Positions 8,850 through 18,083 of a stretch of 18,508 nt of DNA are shown here, piece by piece (position 1 is the stretch's first letter; each line of letters starts with the position of its first letter). This stretch comes from Rhodococcus sp. IITR03. Its GTDB lineage: Bacteria; Actinomycetota; Actinomycetes; Mycobacteriales; Mycobacteriaceae. The translations under genes were made by a program, and so were the position numbers. The notes below the pieces were generated by a model, which was not told the origin of the DNA, did no database searches, and worked only from the letters and a program-made list of their open reading frames with translations. Location: positions 1 through 18,508 of the forward strand of contig LATQ01000158.1 of assembly GCA_001017865.1 (NCBI GenBank). Reading direction: 5' to 3'.

Positions 8850-9976
8850 ATGCACACGCCCATCTGCGACGAACTCGGCATCGAGTTCCCGATCTTCGCA
8901 TTCACCCACTGCCGCGACGTTGTCGTCGCCGTCGCCAAGCCGGCGGCTTCGGCGTCCTCGGCGCCGTCGGGTTCACGCCGGAAGAGCTCGAAATCGAGCT
9001 GAACTGGATCGACGAGCACATCGGCGACCGCCCGTACGGTGTCGACATCGTCATCCCCAACAAGTACGAAGGTATGGACGCGAACCTCTCCGCCGAGGAA
9101 CTCACGAAGATGCTGCAGTCGATGGTGCCGCAGGAGACCCTCGAATTCGGCCGTAAGATCCTCACCGACCACGGCGTCCCGCTGCCCGAAGGCGACGATA
9201 ACGCGTTGCAGCTTCTCGGTTGGACCGAGGCCACCGCGACCCCGCAGGTGGAGGTGGCACTGCAGCATCCGAAGGTCACGCTCATCGCCAACGCGCTCGG
9301 CACCCCGCCGGCCGACATGATCGAGCACATCCACAAGGCCGGTCGCAAGGTCGCGGCGCTGTGCGGTTCGCCGAAACAGGCCCGCAAGCACGCCGACGCC
9401 GGTGTCGACATCATCATCGCCCAGGGCGGCGAAGGTGGTGGGCACTGCGGTGAGGTCGGCTCGATCGTGCTGTGGCCGCAGGTCGTCAAGGAGGTCGCAC
9501 CGGTCCCGGTGCTGGCCGCCGGCGGTATCGGCAGCGGCCAGCAGATCGCTGCGGCACTCGCGCTCGGCGCCAGGCGCGTGGACCGGTTCGCAGTGCTCAT
9601 GGTCGAGGAGGCCGAGAACACTCCGGTGCAGCAGGAGGCCTACATCAAGGCGAGCAGCCGCGACACCGTCCGCAGCCGCTCGTTCACCGGTAAGCCCTGC
9701 CGCATGCTCCGCAACGACTGGACCGAGGCGTGGGAGCAGGAGGGCAACCCGAAGCCCCTCGGAATGCCGTTGCAGTACATGGTGTCCGGCATGGCCGTCG
9801 CCGCCACCCACAAGTACCCCGACGAGTCCGTCGACGTCGCGTTCAACCCGGTCGGTCAGGTCGTCGGGCAGTTCACGAAGGTCGACAAGACCTCCACCGT
9901 CATCGAACGCTGGGTGCAGGAGTACCTCGAGGCGACCGGCACGCTGGAGAAGCTGAACGAGGCCGCGAGCGTCTGA
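8850..9976 (+). CDS. Nitronate monooxygenase / 2-nitropropane-dioxygenase-family FMN oxidoreductase, one frameshift
   Basis: A TIM-barrel flavoprotein of about 375 residues. The family holds nitronate monooxygenases but also reductases of other substrates, such as mycobacterial IpdC in cholesterol ring C/D breakdown. Seen in order are ELGIEFPIF at the N-terminus, AGGFGVLGAVGFTPEE, IIAQGGEGGGHCGEVGS with the usual active-site His (His199, codon 9443), and PVLAAGGIGSGQQIAAALALGA for FMN phosphate binding. One G is lost at about 8939 (GG read as G). GAGGAG at 8838-8843 supports ATG 8850. It is a single-gene unit with its own upstream signals, convergent with the DUF3253 gene 16 bases away. The KstR-like site suggests a steroid or lipid role rather than nitronate detoxification. 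Confidence 0.87.
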
Positions 9977-9992
9977 TCCGCTCGGATTCGTC

Positions 9993-10513
9993 TCACGGGG
10001 AGGGACGAGGGTGCTCGAGGTTCGGTCCGGGTGCGATCCGGATCGGACCTCGAGCCGTCTCCACGTCCACCGGCTCGCCCTTCTGCGTGATCACCACGTG
10101 CTCGCTGCGTTCGAGTTCGGCGGCTACCGAGCGGGCGATGTCCATCAGGTCGCGCCACGCCCCTCCGCCGGCGACCGCGCGGCGTCACTGGGGCAGATGG
10201 TGGACGGATTCCGTTCCCGGAGCAGCGCGCAGATCGTGGCCGCGAGTCGCTCGCGGGCCGCGTCGTCGTCGCGCGGCTCCCACCACGGATGTCCGCGTTC
10301 GCCGAGTGCGACCTTGGCGTCCTGGACACGATGCCGCGCGGCGTCTCCCTCGCTCTTCACGAGACGGCGGGCCCGCATCAGCTCCGCCACCAGCTGTTTC
10401 CGCAGAGGTTCGGGAATCGCGGGATCGGTGGCACGCCAACGTCGCCCCTTGACCACCACATATCTGCCGTCGGGCGTGCGCTCGGTCTCGCCGGATGACC
10501 CGTCGGTGTCCAT
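9993..10513 (-). CDS. DUF3253 domain protein, one frameshift
   Basis: About 173 residues when corrected; function unknown. The N-terminal half (DGRYVVVKGRRWRATDP, then RVQDAKVALGERGHPWWEP) is typical of proteins that carry DUF3253 at the C-terminus. The DUF3253 part shows ICPSDAAR, then WRDLMDIARSVAAELE, VVITQKGEPVD and ARGPIRI, matching the family pattern as I remember it. One base is lost near 10165. Without correction the frame stops at 10145 and the last 50 or so residues, including the TQKG and GPIRI motifs, are missed. The start is at 10513, 16 bases after the mceF stop, so it may be cotranscribed with the mce operon. It is rich in charged residues, with no signal or membrane segment. 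Homologues are sometimes labelled biopolymer transporter Tol, which the sequence does not support. Confidence 0.85.
10013..10055 (+). terminator. Hairpin after the flavoprotein gene, inside the convergent DUF3253 gene
   Basis: Positions 10013-10030 pair with 10038-10055 around a 7-base loop, giving an 18-pair stem. Two of the pairs are G·U wobbles in plus-strand RNA (10022 with 10046, 10025 with 10043). In minus-strand RNA these become A-C mismatches. The hairpin begins 37 bases after the stop at 9976. No U run follows. Confidence 0.5.
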
Positions 10514-10529
10514 CGGCCCCGCCCGTCGC

Positions 10530-11739
10530 TCAGTTCGGCGGCGACAGAAGCCCTTCCAGGCTCGTCGCCGAATAACCACCGTCGCGGCACAACTGTACCG
10601 TGGGGGCACGGCGCCCCGGGTACTCGATGCACGGCATGTTCCGTGCCCCGCGCACCGCGATGGGGGAGTCCGCCGGCAGCTTGCAGTACAGATCGGGCGG
10701 GGTGTCGGGCACGTCGAACTCGGTGGGTGAGCGCCGCTGTTCCGGCGGCAGGAAGCCGGTGATGCACGGCGGCGGGTCGTTGAAGGTCGCGGTGAAGTAG
10801 GTGTTCTGCGAGGGGTTGTCGACATTGGGCAGACCCGCCGACTGGGTCGACGCCATGATCGACGGGAACAGCACCAGCATCTGTTCGAGCGACGGCCGGT
10901 ACACCGCGGCGACCTGCTCGACGGTGACCAGATTGGCGAGCAGCAGGGGGAGGGTCGGTTCGGCCTCCTCGAACAGCGCCTGCACCTGCGCGGCGGCAGG
11001 GGCCGTCACGCCGAGGAGGGTGCGCACGTCGCTGTCGGAGTCGCGCAACTGTGCGGTGGTGCCCGCCAGGGAGGACGCCCATCGGGCGATCGCATCCGAC
11101 GACGCGACCTGCGTGTCGAGCAACGGACCGACCTGATCGATCAGTGCCGCGGTGCTGTCCGCGCTCGCAGCGGCCTCGGCGCTCACCGCCGCGCCGGCCT
11201 CGACGAGGATCCGCAGGGCGTCGTAATCGGCCACCGCCGTGTGGGTCTCGTCGAGCAGCAGGGCGAAGGCGGTCGGGTCCCACGGACTGCAGCGTGGCGT
11301 CGAGCTGGTCGAGCGCACCGCCGATCGGTTCGGGCACGGAGATGCGATCGCGGGGAACGATCGACCCCGCGGTCAGATACGGGCCGTCCTCGCCGTCGGG
11401 CAGGAACTCGACGTACTGCTCGCCGATCGCCGACATGCTGCGGATCTGCGCCGCCGAATCGGCCGGCACCGGAACATCCGAGTCGAGCGAGAGAACCGCC
11501 TCGGCGCCGCTCGTGGTCATGGTCAGTGACGTCACCCGGCCGATCTCGATGCCGCGGTAGGTGACGTTCGCCGAGGGATACAGACCCCCGGCGTCGGCGA
11601 GGTCGAGACGCACCTCGTAGCGTCCCACCCCGAACAGGGCGGGCACCTCGACGATGAACAGCGCGACGATCAGCACCGCCGCGATCCCGACCGAGAAGAA
11701 CACCGCCAGTTTGCGGCGCAGCACCGCAGCCGGGCTCAT
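10530..11739 (-). CDS. mceF: MceF, Mce-family lipid shuttle protein, one frameshift
   Basis: Sixth Mce protein of the importer, about 402 residues when corrected. A membrane anchor spans residues 11-31, followed by the MCE domain (GRYEVRLDLADAGGLYP, VTYRGIEIGRVTSL, SMSAIGEQYVEFLP). A helical region and a Cys-containing tail follow (PPPCITGF, LYCKLP, MPCIEYPG, QLCRD). One base is gained at 11279-11281 (CC read as CCC on the plus strand). Removing it turns QSVGPDRL into QSVDPTAFALLLDETHTA, as expected for the family. The start ATG overlaps the mceE stop (ATGA). Mce proteins form hexameric periplasmic tunnels that carry lipids to the YrbE permease. Confidence 0.93.
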
Positions 11740-12828
11740 CGGGTCGGCTCCGACACTGGCGGGACGAGCAGCGACACCAGATCCGGCACGGGTCGCCCGC
11801 CGCCGGTGAGTGCGTTCTCGAAGGGCGTGCCGAGCAGCAGTGCGTTCTCGAGGGTCGGCAGGGTGAGGTCGAGGATGACCGTGCCGTTCGCGTAGTCGCC
11901 GCGCACCGCGTTGCGGTAGGTGTCGATGGGGAACGGGAAGGTCAGCAGGTAGCGCAGCGACTCGGTGAGCGAGTCGCCCGCCGACGCGAGCGAGGCCAGC
12001 ACCGGTTCGAGATCACGCAGGTTCGCGACGACGTCGTCGCCGCTCGCCTCGACGACCTCGTTCGCGACGCGCCCGAACTGCCCGAGCGCATCGGCGGCGC
12101 GGGTCAGGTCGTCGCGCTGGGTGGACAACACCTCCATGGCGGGCGCGAGATCGTCCGTCGCCGCCGCGATCTCGGTGTTGTGCTCGGCGACCTCGACGGC
12201 GAGTGCGTCGAGCGATTCCATCGCGCTCACGATCTGCTCCTTCTGGCCGTCCAGCCCGGCGAGCACCGCGTCGAGGCGGGTGAGCAGGGCCCGCACCGAC
12301 TCCTGCCGTCCGTCCATCGCCCGGTTGAGTTCGCGGGTGATCTCCTGGCTTGGGCGAGGCCACCGCCGCTGAGCACCAGCGACAGCGACGACAGGGTCTG
12401 CTCGGTGGTGGGGAACGCACCCGCCGCTCGAGGGGGATGACGTCGCCGTCCCCGAGCCGGCCACGGGCGGGTTCGGCGAGCGGGGGAGAGAGTTCGACGT
12501 GGGCGGACCCGAGCAGGCTCGTCTGCCCGATCTTCGCGACCGTGTTCTCCGGAAGCACCGTGCTGCCGTCGACCATCACCGTCACGAGCGCATGTCCGTC
12601 GCCGAGCCGCAGGTCGGCGACCCGCCCGACGGTGACGTCGCCGACGCGGACCCGTGAATTGCGTTCGAGGGTCGTGACGTCGGGCATCTCGATGGTCACG
12701 GCGAACGCGTCGTCGCCGCGACCGTGCGTGCCGGGAAGGGGCAGGCTGTTCAGGCCGCGCCACTCGCACCCGGCGGTCAGGGCCAGGCAGGCGAGGACAC
12801 CGACCGCGCGCAGGACTCGTGTTCTCAC
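11736..12828 (-). CDS. mceE: MceE, Mce-family lipoprotein, two frameshifts
   Basis: About 364 residues when corrected. It starts at GTG 12828, giving a signal sequence with lipobox LTAGC and the acylated Cys at residue 21. That is the hallmark of MceE (LprK-type) subunits. The MCE domain follows (FAVTIEMPDVTTLERNSRVRVGDV, GRVADL, SLLGSAHVELSPP). After it comes a coiled, Asp- and Ala-rich region (REL NRAMDGR, HNTEIAAATDDL). Frame changes are at about 12424 (GGG read as GG on the coding strand, restoring LERAGAFPTTEQ) and 12347 (CCC read as CC, restoring LAQAQEITREL). The start overlaps the mceD stop (GTGA) and the end overlaps mceF (ATGA). Confidence 0.92.
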
Positions 12829-14041
12829 GGCGCCCCGGGGAGAGCAGATCGGCCAGTGAGGCCGGCGACGGCGCACCGGGCGCCGGCATCAACTCGGGCT
12901 CGGTGTAGACGAGCTGGTCGGGCAATGCACCCACGCCGCGCGTCGGGTTGAGGCGCACGGGTGGGTAGTCCATCGCGAGCAGCGGCAGGATCGGGCCGAG
13001 ATACTGCACGCACAACTCCGACGCGGTGTGCGCGTCGACCTGCTCGGCCGCGGCGAGCGCAGAGCAGACGAACTGGGCAGGATTGGCGAAGTTGGTCAGC
13101 GACAACGCCGAGACCACCGTGTTGTGCGCGGGCTGATAGATGCCCTGCAGGTTCGACAACGCCGTCGGTGCGACGTGCAGTACCTGCGCGATCCCGTCGC
13201 GCTGCGCCGCCAGGGTCTCGGTCAGTGCGGCCGTGCGATCGACGGTCGTGTCGACGCGTTCGCGGTTGTCGCGGACGAACCGCTCGACGTCGACGAGGAC
13301 GGCATCGAGTCCCGCCAGTGCGGCGCCCATGTCGTCGCGGTTCGCGTCGAGGATCTCGGTGACGGACGCGAGCCGGTCGTGGAAGGAGACGATCTGGTCG
13401 CCGCTCATCGACAGCGCCTCGACGAAGACCTGCAGGTTGCCGAGGGTGCCGAACAGGTCGTGCCGGCCGTCGGAGATCGTGCGCATCGCCGTTGCGAGCT
13501 GCTGCAGGCTGTCGCGCAGGGCGGGGCCGTGTCCCTCGGCGTTGGCGGCCGCGACGTCGAGGACCTCACCGAGTGCCCCCTGCGGGTCGGTGTCGTCGGG
13601 CCCCAGTTCGGTCGTCAGTCGCGTCAGTTGTTCGGTGATCTCGTCCCATTCGACCGGGACCGCGGTGCGTTCGACGGGAATCGTTGCTCCCACCGGCAGT
13701 TCCGGTCCTCCCGTGTGCGGTGGGGTGAGCTGGACGAAGCGGGCGGAAACCAGAGTGGGGGCGACGATCGCGGCCTGTGCGTCGGCGGGGATGCGGCGCT
13801 CGGAGTCGATGTCGAAGCGCACGAGGACGCGATCGCCGCGCGGTTCGATCTTCGTCACACGCCCGACCTCGACCCCCATGATGCGCACGTCGTCACCCAC
13901 GTACAGGCCACGGCTCGAGGTGAATTCGGCCGCGTATTCGTCGGCCGACCGCCACGGCGCGACGGTGAACGACACCACCGCGACGACGGCGAGAAGCAGG
14001 ATCGGGACACCCCACGAGATCAGGGGACGCAGTCGCGTCAC
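12825..14041 (-). CDS. mceD: MceD, Mce-family lipid shuttle protein, frameshift at its last codons
   Basis: About 405 residues when corrected. GTG start at 14041, a membrane anchor at residues 9-28 and an MCE domain (YAAEFTSSRGLYVGDDVRIMGVEVGRVTKI, LVSARFVQLTPP). A long helical region follows, with a tail holding FVCSAL and ELCVQYLGP. The frame is clean for nearly its whole length. One G is missing in the run at 12833-12836, and restoring it ends the protein as LLSPGAP at the TGA overlapping the mceE GTG. Without it the frame runs through mceE. Both junctions are 4-base GTGA overlaps. Confidence 0.93.
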
Positions 14042-15053
14042 GGTGTACCTCCCGGCGGCGTGATGCCGGCCTTCTCGAGCGCGGCGGTCAGGGCCGGCTC
14101 GATGATCTGCATGGGCAACAGGTTCTGGATGTACGAGTTGAAGAACGGACCGGACGCGACGGCCTCGCCGAGTTCGGTCGCGTACGGGCCCAGCCGCTCG
14201 ATGGCCAGGGCGATGTTGTCGCGGTTGCGTTCGAGGATCCCGAGGACGGCGTTCAGCTTGCCAGGGTGGGTTCGAGCTGGGCCTCGTTGTCGGCGACGAG
14301 ATTCGAGATCTGGACCGACAACGCATCGACGTTCGCGAACAGGGTGTCGAGAGCGGCTCGGCGGCGGTGCAGTTCGCCGAGGATGCGGTCGGCGTCGACG
14401 ATCAGCGCGTCGATCGCGTCGCTGCGCTCGGCGAGGACCGCGGTGACCTGTTCGGCGTGCGCGAGGAGCGCCCGCAGGGATTCGTCCCGCGACGCGACGG
14501 TCTCGGACAGTCGCCGCACACCGTCGAGCGCCGCGCCGACGTCGTCGGGCGTCTCGCGCAGGGTGTCGGACAGTACTTCCATCGACTCGCGCAGTTGCTC
14601 GGTGTCGATCGCAGCGGCGGTATCGGTGAGATCGCCGAGGGCGTCGGTCAACTGGTAGGGCGCGACGGTGCGGTCGAGGTCGATGGTGGCGCCGTCCTCG
14701 AGTCGTCCCGGACCGGCGGGGCGCACGCGCAGGTTGCGTGCCCGAGCGCGGTGGCGGTGGCGATCTCGACGGTGGTGTCGGTTCCGAGGACGACCGCCCG
14801 GTCGACGGTGAACGTGACGGCCACGGCGTCGTGTCGATGTCGATGTCGGTCACCCTCCCGGCGTCCTTGCCCGCGACCTGCACGGTGTCGCCGGTGTTCA
14901 GGCCACCGGCGTCGACGAATCTCGCCCGGTAGGTCGTGCCGCCGTCGAGGAACGGCAGGGAGCGGATGTTCAGGCGCCGAGCACGAGCACGACGAGCACG
15001 ATCGTGCCGACGACGCCGACACGCACGGGATTCATCTCGCGGAACTGGGTCAT
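14038..15053 (-). CDS. mceC: MceC, Mce-family lipid shuttle protein, four frameshifts
   Basis: About 339 residues when corrected. The start is ATG 15053 (MTQFREMNPVRVG), with a membrane anchor at about residues 12-27. The MCE domain has TYRARFVDAGGLNTGDTVQV, GRVTDIDID, FTVDRAVVLGTDTTVEI and LRVRPAGPG. A helical region and a tail ending ITPPGGTP follow. This is the most damaged gene: single bases are lost at about 14973, 14831, 14742 and 14261. Each site is a short G/C run, and each repair joins expected Mce motifs (for example LGA to LNIRSLPFLDGG, and TLAK to LNAVLGILERN). Uncorrected, it would look like four unrelated fragments. The start overlaps the mceB stop and the end overlaps mceD. Confidence 0.88.
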
Positions 15054-16066
15054 GCCGGAGCGCACCTGCCCGTCGTCTGCCCGAACAGCGGTGAGGTGAC
15101 CTTGTTGCCGGACAGGTCGTTGATCTCGATGAGCATGCCGCACAGGTAGTAGTTGAAGAATCCGCCGTAGGCGCCGAGTCGCGTGAGGGCCTTGTAGGCG
15201 TCGGGCAGTTCGGTCGTCAGTTGTTCGACGGTGTCGCTGCGCGAGTCGACCTGCGCGGCGACGTTGCCTGTTTCGCGGATCGTGCCGGCGAGTGAGGTGC
15301 GGGACTGCGCGAGCAGATCGGTGAGCGACCCGCCGATCGCATCGATGTGGGTGACGGCGTCGCCGACCAGCGTGGCGTCCTGTGCGAGTCGCGCGGCCAC
15401 CTCGTGGGCGCGCACCAGTGCGGTGTCGAAGGTGTCGCGGTGCGCGGCGAGATTCGCGAGGACCGAGTCGAGGTTCGTGATCACCTGCCCGACGAGGACG
15501 TCGCGGTCGGCGATGTGCGAGGTGAGCGAAGCCGCTTGGGCGAGGACGGATTCGACGGTGCCGCCCTGGCCCTGCAGCACGGTGATGAGATCGGCCGACA
15601 ACCGGTTGACCTGTTCGGGTTCGAGCGCGCGGAACAACGGTGTGAAGCTGCCGATGAGCACGTCCAGATCGAGTGCCGGCCGGGTCCGGTCGGTGCCGAT
15701 CGTCTCGTCGGCCGCTATGGGTGTGGGATCGCCGGCACCGTCGGACAATTCGAGGTACCGGTCGCCGACGAGGTTGAGATAACGCACGGTGGCGATGCTC
15801 GCGCGGGTCGGGGTGTACGACGAGTCGACCTCGAAGGCCACGTCGATGCGGTTGTTCTCGGCGAACTCCACGGCGGTGACCCTGCCGACCTCGACCCCGG
15901 AGACGCGGACGAACTGGCCCTCCTCGAGACCGGAGACGTCGTCGAAGAGCGCGTGGTAGCGCGTGTGTTCACCGAACCGGACCTGGCCGAAGACGACGAA
16001 CAGTCCGGCCAGGATCAGAACCATGACGAGGGCGTAGATGCCCGCGGCGATCGCGGTGCGTGTCAT
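15050..16066 (-). CDS. mceB: MceB, Mce-family lipid shuttle protein
   Basis: 338 residues in one uninterrupted frame, the only mce gene here without an indel. It has a short cytoplasmic start (MTRTA), a membrane anchor at about residues 6-27 and an MCE domain (YHALFDDVSGLEEGQFVRVSGVEVGRVTAVEF, LVGDRYLELSDG). A long helical stretch is rich in heptad-like Leu/Val/Ala (QGGTVESVLAQAASL, VITNLDSVLANLAAHRD). The tail contains NYYLCGMLIEI and GRCAPA. ATG 16066 overlaps the mceA stop and the TGA at 15050 overlaps mceC. MCE domains build the ring and the helical region builds the tunnel of the importer, as known for Mce1. Confidence 0.95.
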   Translation of the reverse strand: MTRTAIAAGIYALVMVLILAGLFVVFGQVRFGEHTRYHALFDDVSGLEEGQFVRVSGVEVGRVTAVEFAENNRIDVAFEVDSSYTPTRASIATVRYLNLVGDRYLELSDGAGDPTPIAADETIGTDRTRPALDLDVLIGSFTPLFRALEPEQVNRLSADLITVLQGQGGTVESVLAQAASLTSHIADRDVLVGQVITNLDSVLANLAAHRDTFDTALVRAHEVAARLAQDATLVGDAVTHIDAIGGSLTDLLAQSRTSLAGTIRETGNVAAQVDSRSDTVEQLTTELPDAYKALTRLGAYGGFFNYYLCGMLIEINDLSGNKVTSPLFGQTTGRCAPA

Positions 16067-17226
16067 CCGGCGCCTCCGGTGAGCAGTTCGAACAGCGAGT
16101 CGGGGACGAAGACCGGTGAGGTGTTGCCGGCCTCGAACGGATTGGCGCCGGTGTTCGCTACGACGTACGGGGCGGGGGTCTCGTCGACCGTCACGATGGG
16201 CAGGGGACCGCAGCGTGGCCCGCCGGTGGCCTCGACGACCGGAAGATTGCGCGGATATTCGTACGGGTCGGTGCCGAGCAGGAAGGTCGACTTCAGCATC
16301 ATCGACGAGCCGTTGCCACCCGAGGCCGGTTCGGCGAGCTGCCGGGCACGGTCGGCGCCTGCAGGAAGCAGGGGAGGACCGGCGAGTACTCCTCGAGGAG
16401 AGAAGCCGTGGGGCGCAGGAGATCGAGCACGTCGACGATCTGCTCGCTGTTCGGCTCGACCACACGGCGACCGGCGTCACCCATGCCGATCGCGGCGAGC
16501 AGGACGCGGTCGAGGTCGTCGGCGCGGTCGACGAGGGTCGTGCCGGTGACGGCGAGATTGTCGAACGACGCCACGATCCCGTCGGTGGCTCCGGCGTAGA
16601 TGTCGGCGGTCGCCTCGGCGGCGGCGAGATCGCGTCGCAGTGTCTCGGTGCGTGGTTCGATCCGGGTGAGGACGCGTCGGTGTCGACGAGCGCGCGGCCG
16701 AGCGACTCGCCCTGTCCGCGCAACGCCGACGACAGCGCACCGAGCGTGCGGTTCAGCTTCGCCGGATCGACCGCGTGCAGGACGTCGGACAACGATTCGA
16801 AGACGGTGTTCGTCTCCACGGTCACGCTCGATGCGCGCAGCACCGTGCCCTCGGCCAGTCCGACCGGGCCGGGCGACGGTGGGTCGGTGAGGGTGACGTA
16901 CTTGGCGCCGAAGACCGTCGTCGCGCGATGTCGGCGCCGGGGTCGGCGGGCAGCCGGGCGGCGGCGTCCGGATCCAGGCGCTGTCGATCACCGCGCCCGG
17001 ACGGCGTCTGCTGCACCGCCGTGACGCTGCCGACGTGCACCCCGTGCGCCTTGACCATGGCGCCGTCCTCGAGCATCAGACCGGAGCGGCCGCTCTCGAC
17101 GGTCACCTTCACGCCGGGCGTGAACGAGCCGCGGAAACCGTGGTAGACGAACACGAGAACGAGCGCGGAGACGACGACGAAGCACGTCGCAGCGACCTTC
17201 GGCAACCAGGTGGGCACGCTCCTCAC
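16063..17226 (-). CDS. mceA: MceA, Mce-family lipid shuttle protein, several frameshifts
   Basis: About 388 residues when corrected. GTG start at 17226 (VRSVPTWLPK) and a membrane anchor at residues 10-28. The MCE domain has FTPGVKVTVESGRSGLMLEDGAMVKAHGVHVGSVTAV, then RLPADPGADIA, TTVFGAKYVTLTDPP. After it come AVDPAKLNRTLGALSSAL, a helical segment, PVLPCFLQ and a tail ending FELLTGGAG. Bases are lost at about 16925, 16676 and 16358. Two more compensating losses are likely at 16975-16997, where the frame reads SGRGDRQRLDPD but AVID in the neighbouring frame fits the expected strand. The start overlaps the yrbEB stop (GTGA) and the end overlaps mceB (ATGA). Confidence 0.9.
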
Positions 17227-18083
17227 CCCGCCAGATGCAGCTGGCGGCTGCTGCCGTAGAGGACCAGGGAGATCAGCAGGGTCACCGTCACCACCGCGAT
17301 GAGCGACATCCGCACCGCGCGACCCGTCGCGACACCGACGCCGGACGGTCCGCCCGTGGCGGTGTAGCCGTAGTAGCTGTGCACGGTCATGACGACCACG
17401 GCCATGGTGATCGCCTGCCCGAACGACCACAGCACGTCGGTCGGGCGCAGGAAGGTCGCGAAATAGTGGTCGTAGACGCCGGGCGACTGGCCGAGCACCA
17501 CGACGGTCGCGATGCGGCTCGACAGGAACGACGCCAGCACCGACAGCGAGTACAGGGGCACGACGGCGATCAGGCCCGCCAGGATGCGTGTGCCGACGAG
17601 ATACGGCACCGACTTGATGGCCATGACCTCGAGCGCGTCGATCTCCTCGCTGATCCGCATCGCGCCGAGTTGAGCGGTGGTCCCGGCACCGATGGTCGCG
17701 GCGAGACCGACACCGGCCGTCACAGGTGCGACGACCCGGACGTTGACGTAGGCGGACAGGAATCCGGTGAGCGCTTCGACACCGATGTTGCCGAGTGAGG
17801 TGAAACCCTGCACGGCGACGGTCGCGCCGGCGAACAGGGTGAGGAAACCCATGATGGCGACGCTGCCGCCCACCATCGCGAGCACGCCGGTGCCGAGGCC
17901 GATCTCCGAGACCACACGCAGGGTCTCGCGCGGATAGTGCCGGGCCGCCCGCACCGTCGAGAACAACGCGCCGACGAGGAAGACGACCTGGCGTCCCAGA
18001 GTGTCGATGCTGCGTGAGATCCCGTGGCCGAGGCGGCGCACCACCTGCGCAGTCCGACCGGTGGCCGCCCCCGTGATACTCAT
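17223..18083 (-). CDS. yrbEB: YrbEB, MlaE-family permease of the Mce importer
   Basis: 286 residues, uninterrupted. An integral membrane protein that pairs with YrbEA as the permease of the ABC-type Mce lipid importer, driven by the ATPase MceG encoded elsewhere. Hydrophobic segments alternate with loops. The cytoplasmic coupling motif EEIDALEVMAIKSVPYLVGTR sits in the middle and matches the MlaE/YrbE EQ-loop. AGVGLAATIGAGTTAQLGAM before it and FLRPTDVLWSFGQAI after it are usual for the family. ATG 18083 overlaps the yrbEA stop and the TGA at 17223 overlaps the mceA GTG. Confidence 0.95.
   Translation of the reverse strand: MSITGAATGRTAQVVRRLGHGISRSIDTLGRQVVFLVGALFSTVRAARHYPRETLRVVSEIGLGTGVLAMVGGSVAIMGFLTLFAGATVAVQGFTSLGNIGVEALTGFLSAYVNVRVVAPVTAGVGLAATIGAGTTAQLGAMRISEEIDALEVMAIKSVPYLVGTRILAGLIAVVPLYSLSVLASFLSSRIATVVVLGQSPGVYDHYFATFLRPTDVLWSFGQAITMAVVVMTVHSYYGYTATGGPSGVGVATGRAVRMSLIAVVTVTLLISLVLYGSSRQLHLAG

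Noticed and set aside
9197..9210. Second KstR-like site with an AACGCGTT core
   Set aside because: It lacks the T at the first fixed position and lies deep inside the flavoprotein coding region.
9966..9984. Hairpin CGAGCG/CGCTCG at the end of the flavoprotein gene
   Set aside because: Only six pairs with a seven-base loop and no U run. The much stronger hairpin at 10013-10055 is the better terminator candidate.
13028..14446. Plus-strand open frame of 472 codons opposite mceC and mceD
   Set aside because: Shadow frame common in G+C-rich DNA. The product is low-complexity and Arg/Asp/Val-rich, while the minus strand carries clear MCE motifs.
14038..15053. mceC as a pseudogene, or as several small genes
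   Set aside because: All four breaks lie in short G/C runs and are repaired by one base each, and undamaged neighbours show the operon is under selection.
15347..16549. Plus-strand open frame of 400 codons opposite mceB and mceA
   Set aside because: Antisense shadow; the composition is biased and the minus strand has intact MceB.
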